A stretch of 64,000 bases of DNA, from contig QFZU02000072.1 of NCBI GenBank assembly GCA_003260025.2, forward strand, positions 62,001 through 126,000, read 5' to 3'. Below, piece after piece: positions 9,101 to 17,223 of the stretch. A model generated the notes under the pieces. It was not told where the DNA came from. It was given only the letters and a program-made list of their open reading frames with translations, and did not search any database. The stretch comes from Microbispora triticiradicis (GTDB lineage: Bacteria; Actinomycetota; Actinomycetes; Streptosporangiales; Streptosporangiaceae). Numbering within the stretch: the first letter of the stretch is position 1; each line of letters opens with the position of its first letter. The translations under genes and the position numbers were made by a program.

Positions 9101-12100
9101 CGCCGAAGATCTCGTCCTTGCCGTGACCGCCCGCGAGGACGTCCTCGCCGCCGCCGCCCAGGATCCGTACGGTCTCGCCGGGACGGGAACGCCCGGCGAC
9201 CAGGTCGACGGCCCCGCCGCCGTACACCCTGTCGGCGCCCGCGCCGGTGTCGACATAGTTCGGCCCCGAGTCCGCGGGTCCCGGCGCGTCGGGCCCGAAC
9301 TCCTCCCGCGGTCCGGTGTAGATCTCGTCGGCGGCGGAACCACCGGTGAGGGTGTCGCCGCCGGGCCCTCCGACCAGCAGGCTCGGCTGGGCGCGGAAGC
9401 GCGGCGACGGGTCGGAGGCGGCCAGCGGGCTGTCGGAGGCGACTCCGATGGTGTCGTCTCCTCCGTTGCCGAACAGCCGGTTCTCACCGAGTCCGGCGGC
9501 GATCCGGTCGTCGCCGTCGCCCGGGGCGTCGGCCGGCGCGCCGGGCGGGCCGCCGGCGTTCCAGTCGGCGACCTCCGCGTTCCCGACCTTCCGGACGGCG
9601 GGGGTCAGGCGCCCGTCACCGGCCACCCAGCCGCCCGCGCCGCCCACCGTCAGGTAGTCGTCGCCGGGACCTCCGGCGACGACGACCACCGTCTTGCCCT
9701 GCTCGTCGTACCGGTCGCCGCTGGTGATCTGGTCGTCGCCCTTGCCGCCGTCCGCCACGGTGCTGCCGGACCCGGCGAGGATCATGTCGTCGCCGTCGCC
9801 GCCGAAGGCGACGATCTTCCGGTCGAACGGGTACGGCGCGCCGGACGCGTCGGCGTACCCCTGGAAGACCAGTTTGAGGTCGCCCGTGGCGCCGCGGCCG
9901 TCGGCCAGCACCCGGTCGAGGCCCGCCGTGTGGTGCTCCTCGCGGACGCCGAGCGCGCTCACCACGAAGCCCTCGTCGCCGGGGAGCTGGCTGACGGTCC
10001 ACTGCTCGGCGTCGTCGCCCGGCTTGGCGGTGCTGCCTCCCCTGGCGCCGCGCATCGGGCCGATGTGCAGCACCAGCGCTTCGCCGCTGACGGTGGCGAG
10101 CTTGGGCGGGGCCTCGTCGCATTTCGGCTTCGCCGAGAAGTCGAGCAGCGTGGCCTCGACGATCGTCCAGTCGAAGCGCTTTTTGAAGATCGAGATGCCG
10201 ATCTCCACCCACGCCTTCAGGTACACCTTCAGCTTGCCGTCCATGGTGAACAGGCAGAGCGGGTTGCGCAGCAGGATCCCGGAGAACTCGTAGAACCTGA
10301 ACTTGCCGTCGTTGGTCGGGTCGGCCCAGTTCATCGAGATGCCGAGGGAGATCCCTCCGCTCACTCCGGCCTTGACGAGCAGCACGTCGACCGCCGCCCC
10401 GGCCTCGAGGCGGCCGGACAAGGTGATCGCCGGCAGGGGGCGGCCCCGCTCGTCGGCGGTCCTCAGGTACAGGCTGTCGAGGACCTGGAGGTCGGCCTTG
10501 CCCTGCTCGATCGCCTTGCGGATGCCGTAGGTGTCGAAGCCCGCCCTGATCCGCGCCTCCACCCCGGCGGTGCCGGAGATGACGACCATGACGGGCGGCG
10601 GCGCGTAGACCGGGCCGAAGGACTGGCTGTAGGTGAAGCCCAGACGCAGCGGCCCGGAGTCGTACTCGACCAGTTCGACGTCCCTGCCCATGATCAGGCT
10701 GAAGATCGACCGGCCCGCGTTGTTCAGGACCGGGAAGGAGAAGCCGGCCTTCGAGGACTGCCCCATCGGCCCCTGCTCGGCGTCGGCCGTGGCCGTGGCC
10801 TTGTCACAGGTTCGTGCGCCCTGGTCGAGCGCCGCCAGGAGGTCCTGCGTCTCGGGGGTCGTGTCCCCGATCAGCGAGTCCGCCACGTCCGGCGAGTTCT
10901 GCGTGACCAGCGCCCTGTCGCCGGCCACCGTGAAACCGCCCAGGGGGATGTGCAGCTCGCCCCGGCAGTCGGGCAGGGAGGTGACCAGCTTGGTGATCTC
11001 GACCATGCGCTCGACGAACTGCGTCGAGCTGTTCCCGCCCAGGGTGTTGAACTTCTTGGCGATCGTCATCAGGTTCACGTCGCCGCCGCCCGCCGCCCGG
11101 CTCAGGTCCGACAGCACCGGGATGGGCGCGTACAGCTGGTCGATCACCGGCCTGACCGGGTCGGTGACCCGCTTCACCTGGGTCACCACCGGGCCGAGGA
11201 CGCTGCGGAAGAAGTCGCCGGCCTCCAGGTTCACGTTCGTGAAGGCGATGTGCAGGTCGGCCGGGTCGGGGCCGCCGGCCTTGGTGAGGTCCCAGTCGAG
11301 GGCGAAGTCGCCGAACAGCCCGGGGAGCATCGGCGAACCGGGCGTCACGGTGAAGCGCCAGTCGACGGCGGTCTTGGCCTTCAGCGAGGTCTCGACCAGG
11401 TCCCCGGCGTCGGCGAGCTGCTGGAGCCCGATCTTGCCGACCGGCTTGAGCCCGACGGTGAAGGTGCCGGCGAACAGGTCCGGAGACCGCGGCGTGCGGT
11501 TCTTCAGGGTGACGTCGAGGATGGCCAGCTTGGCGTTGATCTCCTCGGGCAGCGCGATGTTCACGCCGATGCCCGCCTGCGGCCGGTCGTCCTGGCCGGC
11601 GTCGATGTAGAAGCCGTTGGTCCGGTCCAGCCCGATCGTGGCCTTCACGTGCCAGCCGAGCCTGGCCTGCACGCCCTTGCCCGGGCCCTGGCGCAGCGCG
11701 AGACCGGGGATGCCGATGTTCAGCCGCCGTTCCAGGCTCGCGCAGCCCTCGACACAGCCCTGCTGGGGGTCCACGGTGCCCTTGCCGATGTCGACCGTGA
11801 ATTCGACCCCGGTCAGCTCGGTGCCCTTCGCCGCGTCGCACGCGGTGGGCTCGGCCGGCTCCGGCGCCTGCACACAAGTGATCAGCGGCTGCGCGCCGGG
11901 ACCGACCTTGGGGGCCAGCTCGGCGTTGTACCACTCACGCAGGTCCTTGCCGGTCGGCACCCGGCCGCCGTTCGGCAGCTTGGCGATCGCCGCCTTAATC
12001 TCCTCACGCTTGGCGCCGACGAAGTCCGCGCCCTGCTGCAGGTCGGCGCCGACCAGGGGCAGCCTGCCGCCGTAGGAAGCCGTGCGCATGCCGGACTCCA

Positions 12101-15100
12101 GCGCGGTGAGGTACCGGTCGAGGCCGTCGCCCAGGTTGGTCCAGTCCAGTTCCAGCCCGGCGGGCAGCGTGGAGAAGTCGAAGCTGGGGATCTCCAGCCG
12201 GTCGATGTCGCCAGGCAGCTTCGCGGTGAGGTCGAACATCTCGGCCAGCGGGGCGACCCTGGGCAGCCGCAGGATGAACGCGTGCCTGCCGTCCGCGGTG
12301 ATCGGGCTGCCGTTGAGGTACGCGGGCAGCACCGCGCACAGCGCCAGGTCGGTCTCGTCGCGCCGGGGGTCGCGGTCGCAGGTGACCGACTCGGTCGTCT
12401 CGTTGAGCGACAGGCCGAGCCCGGCGAAGAAGTCGGCCGGCGGCACCGCCTCCTGCGGATCGCCGTCGTACCGGAGGCTCACGCCGTACGCGAGCCTGGC
12501 CTGCAGCGGGTCGTCGCCGGCCTTGCCGACGGAGACGGGCAGCGGGCCGATGTCCGCCTTGACCGTGCCGTCCAGCCGCGCGCTCGCCTCCAGGTCGAGG
12601 CCGGAGTCGGTGTCGACGAGCAGGTCCTGGGCGAGGTCGAAGTCGCGCTTGAGCGCGACACGCAGGCCCAGCCGCACCTGCCCGGTGACGGAGGCGTCGA
12701 GCGTGCCGGAACCGGAGGCCGCGACCAGGCTGCGCTCCCCGAAGGAGAAGCGCAGCGCCTCGTTCATCGCCGCCTTCTTGTCGTATGCCAGCGACAGCCG
12801 CAGCGCGCCGTCGTCGTAGGAGACGCGGACCTGGCCGCCGAGCGCCCTGTTCAGCTCGGCCACCAGCGCCTGCACGGTGTCCGGCGGGGCCGCGATCAGC
12901 CGGTCGATCGCGTCCCTGAGCGGAGAGCGCAGCGCGTACGCGCTCCCCGGCGCGGGAGCGGCCTCGCCGAACTTCGCGGTAAAGGCCAGGGTGTGCTCGG
13001 CGCACACCGCCTCGACGGTCATCACGCGGGTGCCGATCACCACGCCGCGCCCGATGTGCGCCTGGGTGAACGTACGCGAGGGATCGGTCACGAAGCCGTC
13101 CTCGCTGCCGCAGGCGCCGTCGCCGTACACGACGCCGGGGCCCGAGCCCATCTCCTCGGCGGCGACCAGGTCGGAGATCGACCGGCCGAGGAGCGGCAGC
13201 CTGGTCGTCATCGCCTTGCCGACCGGGCCGCCGCCCTGGACGTGGTCGAGGTAGCCGGCCAGCGCCCCCAGCGACTTGATCAGCGTGCCGAACAGCGCCT
13301 GGGGGTTGTCGGGGTCGAAGGCGAAGCCCTTGACCTTGCCGATCTGGTCGAAGCCGCGGAAGTTCAGCGTGTCCGGCTTGCGGACGTCCGGCATCTCCAC
13401 GTCGCCAGTCACCCTGCCGCCGAAGAAGTCCGCCATGCCGGGGACGCCCAGGGTCAGCCTGGCCCGGGCGGCGGCGTTCACCTGGGAGGTCAGGACCTCG
13501 CCGGGGTTGCCCGCCAGCCGCTCGAACAGCCGTGTCAGCGGCACGTCGCCGATGTCCTTGAGCGCGACCTTCACCACGTCGCCGCCGCTCGCGCCCGTCA
13601 TGGTGAGGTCTCCGGTGACCTGCACGGCCAGGTAGCCGACGACGGCGTCGACGTTGACGGCGCTCCTGACCGACACCTGCGCGCCGAACAGGTCGCGGCC
13701 GGTGCGCAGCATCACGCGGTCGGCGGACCGGGGAAGCTCGGTCACCACGGTGGAGCTGCCGTCCGGGTTGACGTGCCGGTAGGGGCAGGCCTTCTGCTGC
13801 CCGTCCGGCCGGGAGGCGCACGCCTGACCGGTGACCGGGTCGCTCAGGTCGAGCACGACCGTGGCGGCGGCGTGGTAGCCGCGCATGACGCCGGCGACGG
13901 CGACGTCCGCGTTGGCCTGGGCGAGGCCCGCGCGGGCCTTGAAGGTGTCGCCGAAGGCGACCTGGCCGATCATGGGGTCGGCGGCGGCGATCCGGTAGGC
14001 GGTCCCGGCCGCGGGCACCCCGCCGCGCCACCCGTCCCCGGCGAGGGTGACCGTGTCGGCGGTGTTGTCCGCCACCATGCCGCTCGCCGTGCCCGCGGTG
14101 ACCGTACGGCCGGCGAGCTCACCGGGCGTCCACTTCTGGCCGGTGTGCTTGAGCGTCTTCGCGGTGTAGGCGACGCCGGCGCCCGAGCCGGTGGTGGCCT
14201 GTCCGGCCGGGTTGAGCGTCTCGGGGGTGGGGTTGACCGGGCGGTCGACGACGAGCGTGAATGCGATCTTCTTGCCGGCGTCGTCGTAGCCCGCGTCGGC
14301 GACCTTGATGATCGCGCCGCCGGGCAGGTTCCGCGCCCTGCCGAGCGCGGCGAACATGTCCTGGATCGAGGTGAAGGTGGGCTGGCCGGTGTTCCGGTCG
14401 ACGTTGCCGGCGACGAACGCGTCGATGGCCTCGGAGACGCGCACCGCGTCGGCCAGGGAGCCGCGCATGAACGGCAGGTCCACATCGCCCTGGTCGCCCC
14501 AGCGGGCCCGCTGCACGGCGGTGATGGCGCCGGACAGGTGCGTCAGCCCGTCGAGCAGGTCCTTCGGCGTGAGTGTCTGGAAGCGGCCCAGCCGGTCCAG
14601 GTCGGGCTGGCTCACGCTCACCTGCGGCCCGCCCGTCGCGAGGTCGGGCCAGCTCACGCCGACGGTCGCGGTCGCGCCCTCGACCTGGGCGCCGGCGAAC
14701 GGCTTCGCGGTGACGTGCAGCGCGGCGGTCGCCGAGCCCTTCCTGGTGAAGGCGAAAAGCCCGGACGCCGCTCCGTCCGCTCCCAGCTCGTCCTGGCTCA
14801 GCCTGCCGTCGCCGTCGGGGTCCGCGACGGAGGAGGCGAACGCCGAGGTGAAGGAGAGCGAGGAGGCGGTGGACAGGTCGACGCCGAGGATTCCGAAGGC
14901 GGCCGAGGGCGTGGCCCCGGCCGTGAGCCGCCCGTCGGCCTGCACCGTCACCGCGACGTCCCTGCCGAGCCAGGCGGCCTTGGTGGCGGGATCGTAGGCG
15001 AAGGGCAGCTTCGCCACCAGCTTCAGGGTGACGTCCACTCCCCCGGATGTCGCCAGCGAGACCCGGGGCTGCGCGCTGCTGACCGAGACCGGCCGGTCGG

Positions 15101-15509
15101 CGACCGTCCTGGCCACCTCCAGGGTCAGGTCGAGGCGCCTGACCCCGCCCTGGGTGCTCGCCTTCGCCAGCAGCCGCCCGGCGCGCGGGCCGGAGAGCGG
15201 GTACTCGTCCTTCAGATCCTCCAGGCTCGTGAGCCCCCTGAGCTGGTCGTACACCGCCACGTCGAACAGGTCGCCCAGGCCGAGGCCGTCCTCCGCGCCG
15301 GGGACGAGCCCGACGAGGGGCAACTGCTCGTTCATCGGGCCTACCGCGCCCAGGCCCCTGCCGAGGGCGGCGAAGCGCTCCACGACCGACAGCAGGGCCG
15401 AGGTCTCCGCGTCGGGCTGCGCGGCCGCGGTGGCGGCCTGCGGCACTGTGACCAAGCCCGCCAGCATTCCCAGCGCACACAGGATGCCGACCAATCGCCG
15501 CCGTACCAC
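6114..15509 (-). CDS. Giant secreted protein with RTX-type calcium-binding repeats
   Basis: 3,131 residues, one of the largest ORFs here. It starts with a Sec-type signal peptide (MVRRRLVGILCALGMLAGLV, cleavage probable after the ATAAA region). Residues about 30-1850 are a long beta-rich region I do not recognise; it includes an EF-hand-like loop (DPDGDGRLSQDEL near residue 230). From about residue 1900 to 2930 there are dozens of GGxGxDxhx nonapeptides (GGDGDDMI, GGAGDDDL, GGEGEDAM), which bind Ca2+ as a parallel beta-roll. The last 200 residues are again unique. Gram-negative RTX proteins leave by type I secretion, but here a Sec signal is present and no type I apparatus is visible. A role as a surface or matrix protein is an inference. 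Confidence 0.85.
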   Translation of the reverse strand: MVRRRLVGILCALGMLAGLVTVPQAATAAAQPDAETSALLSVVERFAALGRGLGAVGPMNEQLPLVGLVPGAEDGLGLGDLFDVAVYDQLRGLTSLEDLKDEYPLSGPRAGRLLAKASTQGGVRRLDLTLEVARTVADRPVSVSSAQPRVSLATSGGVDVTLKLVAKLPFAYDPATKAAWLGRDVAVTVQADGRLTAGATPSAAFGILGVDLSTASSLSFTSAFASSVADPDGDGRLSQDELGADGAASGLFAFTRKGSATAALHVTAKPFAGAQVEGATATVGVSWPDLATGGPQVSVSQPDLDRLGRFQTLTPKDLLDGLTHLSGAITAVQRARWGDQGDVDLPFMRGSLADAVRVSEAIDAFVAGNVDRNTGQPTFTSIQDMFAALGRARNLPGGAIIKVADAGYDDAGKKIAFTLVVDRPVNPTPETLNPAGQATTGSGAGVAYTAKTLKHTGQKWTPGELAGRTVTAGTASGMVADNTADTVTLAGDGWRGGVPAAGTAYRIAAADPMIGQVAFGDTFKARAGLAQANADVAVAGVMRGYHAAATVVLDLSDPVTGQACASRPDGQQKACPYRHVNPDGSSTVVTELPRSADRVMLRTGRDLFGAQVSVRSAVNVDAVVGYLAVQVTGDLTMTGASGGDVVKVALKDIGDVPLTRLFERLAGNPGEVLTSQVNAAARARLTLGVPGMADFFGGRVTGDVEMPDVRKPDTLNFRGFDQIGKVKGFAFDPDNPQALFGTLIKSLGALAGYLDHVQGGGPVGKAMTTRLPLLGRSISDLVAAEEMGSGPGVVYGDGACGSEDGFVTDPSRTFTQAHIGRGVVIGTRVMTVEAVCAEHTLAFTAKFGEAAPAPGSAYALRSPLRDAIDRLIAAPPDTVQALVAELNRALGGQVRVSYDDGALRLSLAYDKKAAMNEALRFSFGERSLVAASGSGTLDASVTGQVRLGLRVALKRDFDLAQDLLVDTDSGLDLEASARLDGTVKADIGPLPVSVGKAGDDPLQARLAYGVSLRYDGDPQEAVPPADFFAGLGLSLNETTESVTCDRDPRRDETDLALCAVLPAYLNGSPITADGRHAFILRLPRVAPLAEMFDLTAKLPGDIDRLEIPSFDFSTLPAGLELDWTNLGDGLDRYLTALESGMRTASYGGRLPLVGADLQQGADFVGAKREEIKAAIAKLPNGGRVPTGKDLREWYNAELAPKVGPGAQPLITCVQAPEPAEPTACDAAKGTELTGVEFTVDIGKGTVDPQQGCVEGCASLERRLNIGIPGLALRQGPGKGVQARLGWHVKATIGLDRTNGFYIDAGQDDRPQAGIGVNIALPEEINAKLAILDVTLKNRTPRSPDLFAGTFTVGLKPVGKIGLQQLADAGDLVETSLKAKTAVDWRFTVTPGSPMLPGLFGDFALDWDLTKAGGPDPADLHIAFTNVNLEAGDFFRSVLGPVVTQVKRVTDPVRPVIDQLYAPIPVLSDLSRAAGGGDVNLMTIAKKFNTLGGNSSTQFVERMVEITKLVTSLPDCRGELHIPLGGFTVAGDRALVTQNSPDVADSLIGDTTPETQDLLAALDQGARTCDKATATADAEQGPMGQSSKAGFSFPVLNNAGRSIFSLIMGRDVELVEYDSGPLRLGFTYSQSFGPVYAPPPVMVVISGTAGVEARIRAGFDTYGIRKAIEQGKADLQVLDSLYLRTADERGRPLPAITLSGRLEAGAAVDVLLVKAGVSGGISLGISMNWADPTNDGKFRFYEFSGILLRNPLCLFTMDGKLKVYLKAWVEIGISIFKKRFDWTIVEATLLDFSAKPKCDEAPPKLATVSGEALVLHIGPMRGARGGSTAKPGDDAEQWTVSQLPGDEGFVVSALGVREEHHTAGLDRVLADGRGATGDLKLVFQGYADASGAPYPFDRKIVAFGGDGDDMILAGSGSTVADGGKGDDQITSGDRYDEQGKTVVVVAGGPGDDYLTVGGAGGWVAGDGRLTPAVRKVGNAEVADWNAGGPPGAPADAPGDGDDRIAAGLGENRLFGNGGDDTIGVASDSPLAASDPSPRFRAQPSLLVGGPGGDTLTGGSAADEIYTGPREEFGPDAPGPADSGPNYVDTGAGADRVYGGGAVDLVAGRSRPGETVRILGGGGEDVLAGGHGKDEIFGGPGDDWVIAEPSDVSEAQGRDEYGPARQVRHLPLPAGVEPSVKLLAGGDGDDHIVGGDGGATIFGDRVRDEPCTDAEADGDGRDLVLGGAGTETVSAGGGADRVEAGGGQDRVCGEKGDDTLYGGAGDDDVGGGPGDDIAYGDDGADEVTGGAGGDTLYGGAQDDVVAGEAGEDTAFGGLGDDLVVGGSRTAGRADAGDTLYGDAGADRLVGDNGDATGPSDLDGTPEEAGGPDVIHGGADADTAFGGIGADEVHGDAGDDHLEGGNGADQVLGEAGEDELVGGGSGPHPDAGDTLLGGDGPDVIAGDNAVLSTSGAATSVAVRPGQLRTHRVEPLAGGSGADVADGGAGNDAIFGQGGPDRLRGQEGDDYAEGGAGVDWAEGDQGDDDIVGGSHAGADDAADALFGGPGDDVVTGDNAVVTLAGTPTRATVRLGSAGTPMTPRAVKLLDEGSGDDRVSGGSGVDVLWGQDGDDQISGGGQGDYAEGGGGADRIRGDLPLSAESTRTAGEPLADPGWKGVASGTAELEGDDAAPGQDDLIGGSAKPGAADKGDAIEGGGGADVLLGDNGSLVRTLTGNAERVYTERYPAGQAPADATRSRTHDPALPGDSTRFCTQAQATCEPEGSYGADHLYGDAGDDGLWGQDGDDRLSGGAGDDDLFGELGDDEMDGGEGEDAMLGDRGGVVDERIDAGDAQRLGFTVSLNAPPKETYHGFPAGSYDRRTDLLHDADGDAWVSAAMPYDGFAKGGDDRMRGGPGRDSMHGGAGDDLINGDSGGDEVFGDDGADVVWGGKGCDPVLDAATADCLSGGAFDPAARGAGDRFVDHVFGGAGADLLDYNPRGSYPDECAPGRMPDGELTTVVDPCLWFRMTGKDNASAADDQHHQGVDWQYGGADRDVLQGDRTANGPNPGDKMIDWNGSFNLYTHCGPANGGHNIVRQHSPAMRDFLAKVAWGAGAGRSAGDASGARELAIPANDNGSPYPTSPGHFDSPVACAS
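6720..9810 (-). repeat. RTX nonapeptide repeat tract within the giant secreted protein
   Basis: The coding strand repeats GGC-GG(C/G)-GAC-GAC units, seen on the plus strand as runs of gtcgtcgcc and gccgccg. They encode tandem GGxGxDxhx motifs with recurring spacer blocks such as GDTLYGDAG. Several blocks are near-duplicates (DAGDTLLGG, DAGDTLYGD, ADKGDAIEGG), suggesting growth by internal duplication. Boundaries are approximate. Confidence 0.8.
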
Positions 15510-15639
15510 GGGGACCCCCAGGACTTACAGATGATGTTCCGGGGCTCTGTCTAGCGATGAGGTCTAAAGAACCGGTTGTGGACTCTTGCGGGGTTCACCG
15601 GGCCGGGCGCCGTGGCTTCGCCGCGCCTTAAGGAAGCCA

Positions 15640-15652
15640 CAAGACAGTCTTG
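15640..15652. promoter_or_regulatory. Palindrome in the promoter region of the 24-codon peptide gene
   Basis: CAAGAC-A-GTCTTG is a perfect 6+6 inverted repeat. A further CAAGA half-site follows 10 bases later at 15659. It sits about 70 bases upstream of the small peptide start and 130 bases upstream of the oppositely oriented giant RTX gene, in a 213-base divergent gap. This suits an operator. No convincing -35/-10 pair was found. Confidence 0.4.
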
Positions 15653-15722
15653 TCATCGTCAAGATTGATCGCCCCGAGCGACCCCCGGCGGGGCGGGCCC
15701 TCCGACCCCACAAGGAGTCACG

Positions 15723-15797
15723 ATGTCTCTCCACCACGACGAGACCGTCCTCGAACCCGGCCTTTCCACCAACCACAACGAGACCGTCCTGGCCTGA
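15723..15797 (+). CDS. 24-residue peptide, candidate precursor or signal peptide
   Basis: ATG at 15723, stop at 15795-15797. AAGGAG lies at 15712-15717, an ideal ribosome binding site, so I judge it translated. The peptide begins MSLHHDETVLEPG and ends STNHNETVLA, so the block H-(D/N)-E-T-V-L occurs twice. It has no Cys and no signal peptide. The next gene, 88 bases downstream, is an MFS transporter, followed by a coupled TPR protein. This resembles the layout of ribosomal peptide or peptide-signalling loci (precursor, exporter, peptide-binding TPR), but no recognised RiPP-modifying enzyme lies next to it. Family unknown; function is not assigned. Confidence 0.55.
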   Translation: MSLHHDETVLEPGLSTNHNETVLA

Positions 15798-15885
15798 CAA
15801 CGCCTGCCGGCTCCGGCGAGTAGCGGAAGAGGGAGCGCCCGTCGAGCGCCCGTCAGGGCACTCGTGACAGCGGAAGGACGAAGAG

Positions 15886-17223
15886 ATGGAGCGGACGCCG
15901 TCGCAGGGATTGCTTCCACGTCTGCCCGGTCACGCATGGCTCATCCTCTGCGGCGACGCCGTGTCCGCGGTCGGAGCCGGCCTCACTCTCCCCTTCCTCC
16001 TCGTCTACCTGCATGACGTGCGGGGCGTCGAGCTCGGCCCGGCCGGGCTCGTCCTCTCGGCGATCGCGATCGCCGGACTGGCCGGAGCCCCCGTCGGCGG
16101 GCTGCTCGCGGATCTTCTCGGTCCGCGGCGGCCCGCCGCGGCGGGCCTCGTCCTCGCCGCGGCCGGAACCGCCGGGATGATCGGCGTACGGAGCGCGTGG
16201 GAGGGCGCCCTGTGGGCCGCGCTCTACGGGTTCGGTGTCGCGCTCGCCGAGCCGTGTTTCCAGTCGCTGCTGAGCACCTCGGTGCGCCCGGCCCGCCGCT
16301 CGCAGGTGTTCGCGGTGCGGCATGCCCTGCTGAACGTCGGGCTCAGCGCGGGCAGCCTGCTCGCCGCCTTCTTGGTGGACCTCTCCTCGGCGCGGACCTT
16401 CGTCACGATATACGTGGTCGACGCGGGCACCTTCCTCACGTTCGCCGTGCTGATCGCCGGAACACCGGGCCGTGGTCGCGCCGCCCCCGGACACGGCGCT
16501 CGCCAGGACCGGGGCGCCCGCGCGCGCGATTCCCCGACGGGCGGCGCCGGCGGCGGATACCGGGCGATACTCGCCGACCGGCTGCTGCTGCGGATCTGCG
16601 TGTCGGTCGCCGTGGTCTTCGTCTGCGGCTACGGCCAGTACTACAGCGCCTATCCGGTCTTCGCGATCCGAAGCGGCGGCCTCGACGCCGCCGCGCTGCA
16701 GCTCACCTTCCTGGCCAACACCTGCACGGTCGTTCTCACCCAGCTGTTCGTCCTGCGTCTCGTGACCGGCCGTCGCCGTACCCGCGCGTTCGCCCTGTCG
16801 GCCGCGCTCATGGCCCTCGCCTGGCTCACCGTGGTGGGCGCCGCGCATCTCGGCGGCGGCCCGGCCGCCGTCGCCATGTTCATGACCGCGATGGTCCTGT
16901 TCGCCGCCGGTGAGACGCTCATGGCACCGAGCGTCCCGGCGATCGTGAACGACCTGGCGTCCGACGACAACCGTGGCAGGTACAACGGGGCCTACAGCTT
17001 CGCGCAGACGCTGGGCTACATCGTCGGGCCGGCGGTGGCCGGCGCGATGGTCGGCTCCGGGCGCGGAGCCCTGCTCTTCCTGGTCCTGGCCCTGACGCTC
17101 GGCCTCGTGGCCCTGCAGGCGACCAGGCTCGACCGCCTCCTCGCCCCCGCGGCGAACGTCATCGGCGCCGGCCAGGCCGACGCCGCCGACACCGACGCCG
17201 AACACGCAGGCCATGGCGCCTGA
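15886..17223 (+). CDS. Major facilitator superfamily transporter
   Basis: 445 residues with about 12 hydrophobic helices, consistent with a 12-TM MFS carrier in the cytoplasmic membrane. The first helices read AWLILCGDAVSAVGAGLTLPF and GLVLSAIAIAGLAGAPVGGL. The loop LADLLGPRR matches the conserved GxLaDrxGrR motif between TM2 and TM3. A hydrophilic, Gly/Arg-rich central loop of about 30 residues separates the two halves. The start ATG at 15886 is preceded by GGAAGGACGAAGAG. It lies between the 24-codon peptide gene and a TPR gene that overlaps its 3' end, so it may export or import the peptide or a product of the locus. Substrate cannot be read from sequence. Confidence 0.85.
   Translation: MERTPSQGLLPRLPGHAWLILCGDAVSAVGAGLTLPFLLVYLHDVRGVELGPAGLVLSAIAIAGLAGAPVGGLLADLLGPRRPAAAGLVLAAAGTAGMIGVRSAWEGALWAALYGFGVALAEPCFQSLLSTSVRPARRSQVFAVRHALLNVGLSAGSLLAAFLVDLSSARTFVTIYVVDAGTFLTFAVLIAGTPGRGRAAPGHGARQDRGARARDSPTGGAGGGYRAILADRLLLRICVSVAVVFVCGYGQYYSAYPVFAIRSGGLDAAALQLTFLANTCTVVLTQLFVLRLVTGRRRTRAFALSAALMALAWLTVVGAAHLGGGPAAVAMFMTAMVLFAAGETLMAPSVPAIVNDLASDDNRGRYNGAYSFAQTLGYIVGPAVAGAMVGSGRGALLFLVLALTLGLVALQATRLDRLLAPAANVIGAGQADAADTDAEHAGHGA

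Noticed and set aside
6285-15554. A 3,089-codon open frame on the plus strand opposite the giant RTX gene
   Set aside because: It mirrors the RTX gene in the frame where high-GC codon bias removes stops. Its product is a low-complexity Val/Gly/Arg/Asp string without domains or a signal, while the minus strand has a signal peptide and clear repeats.
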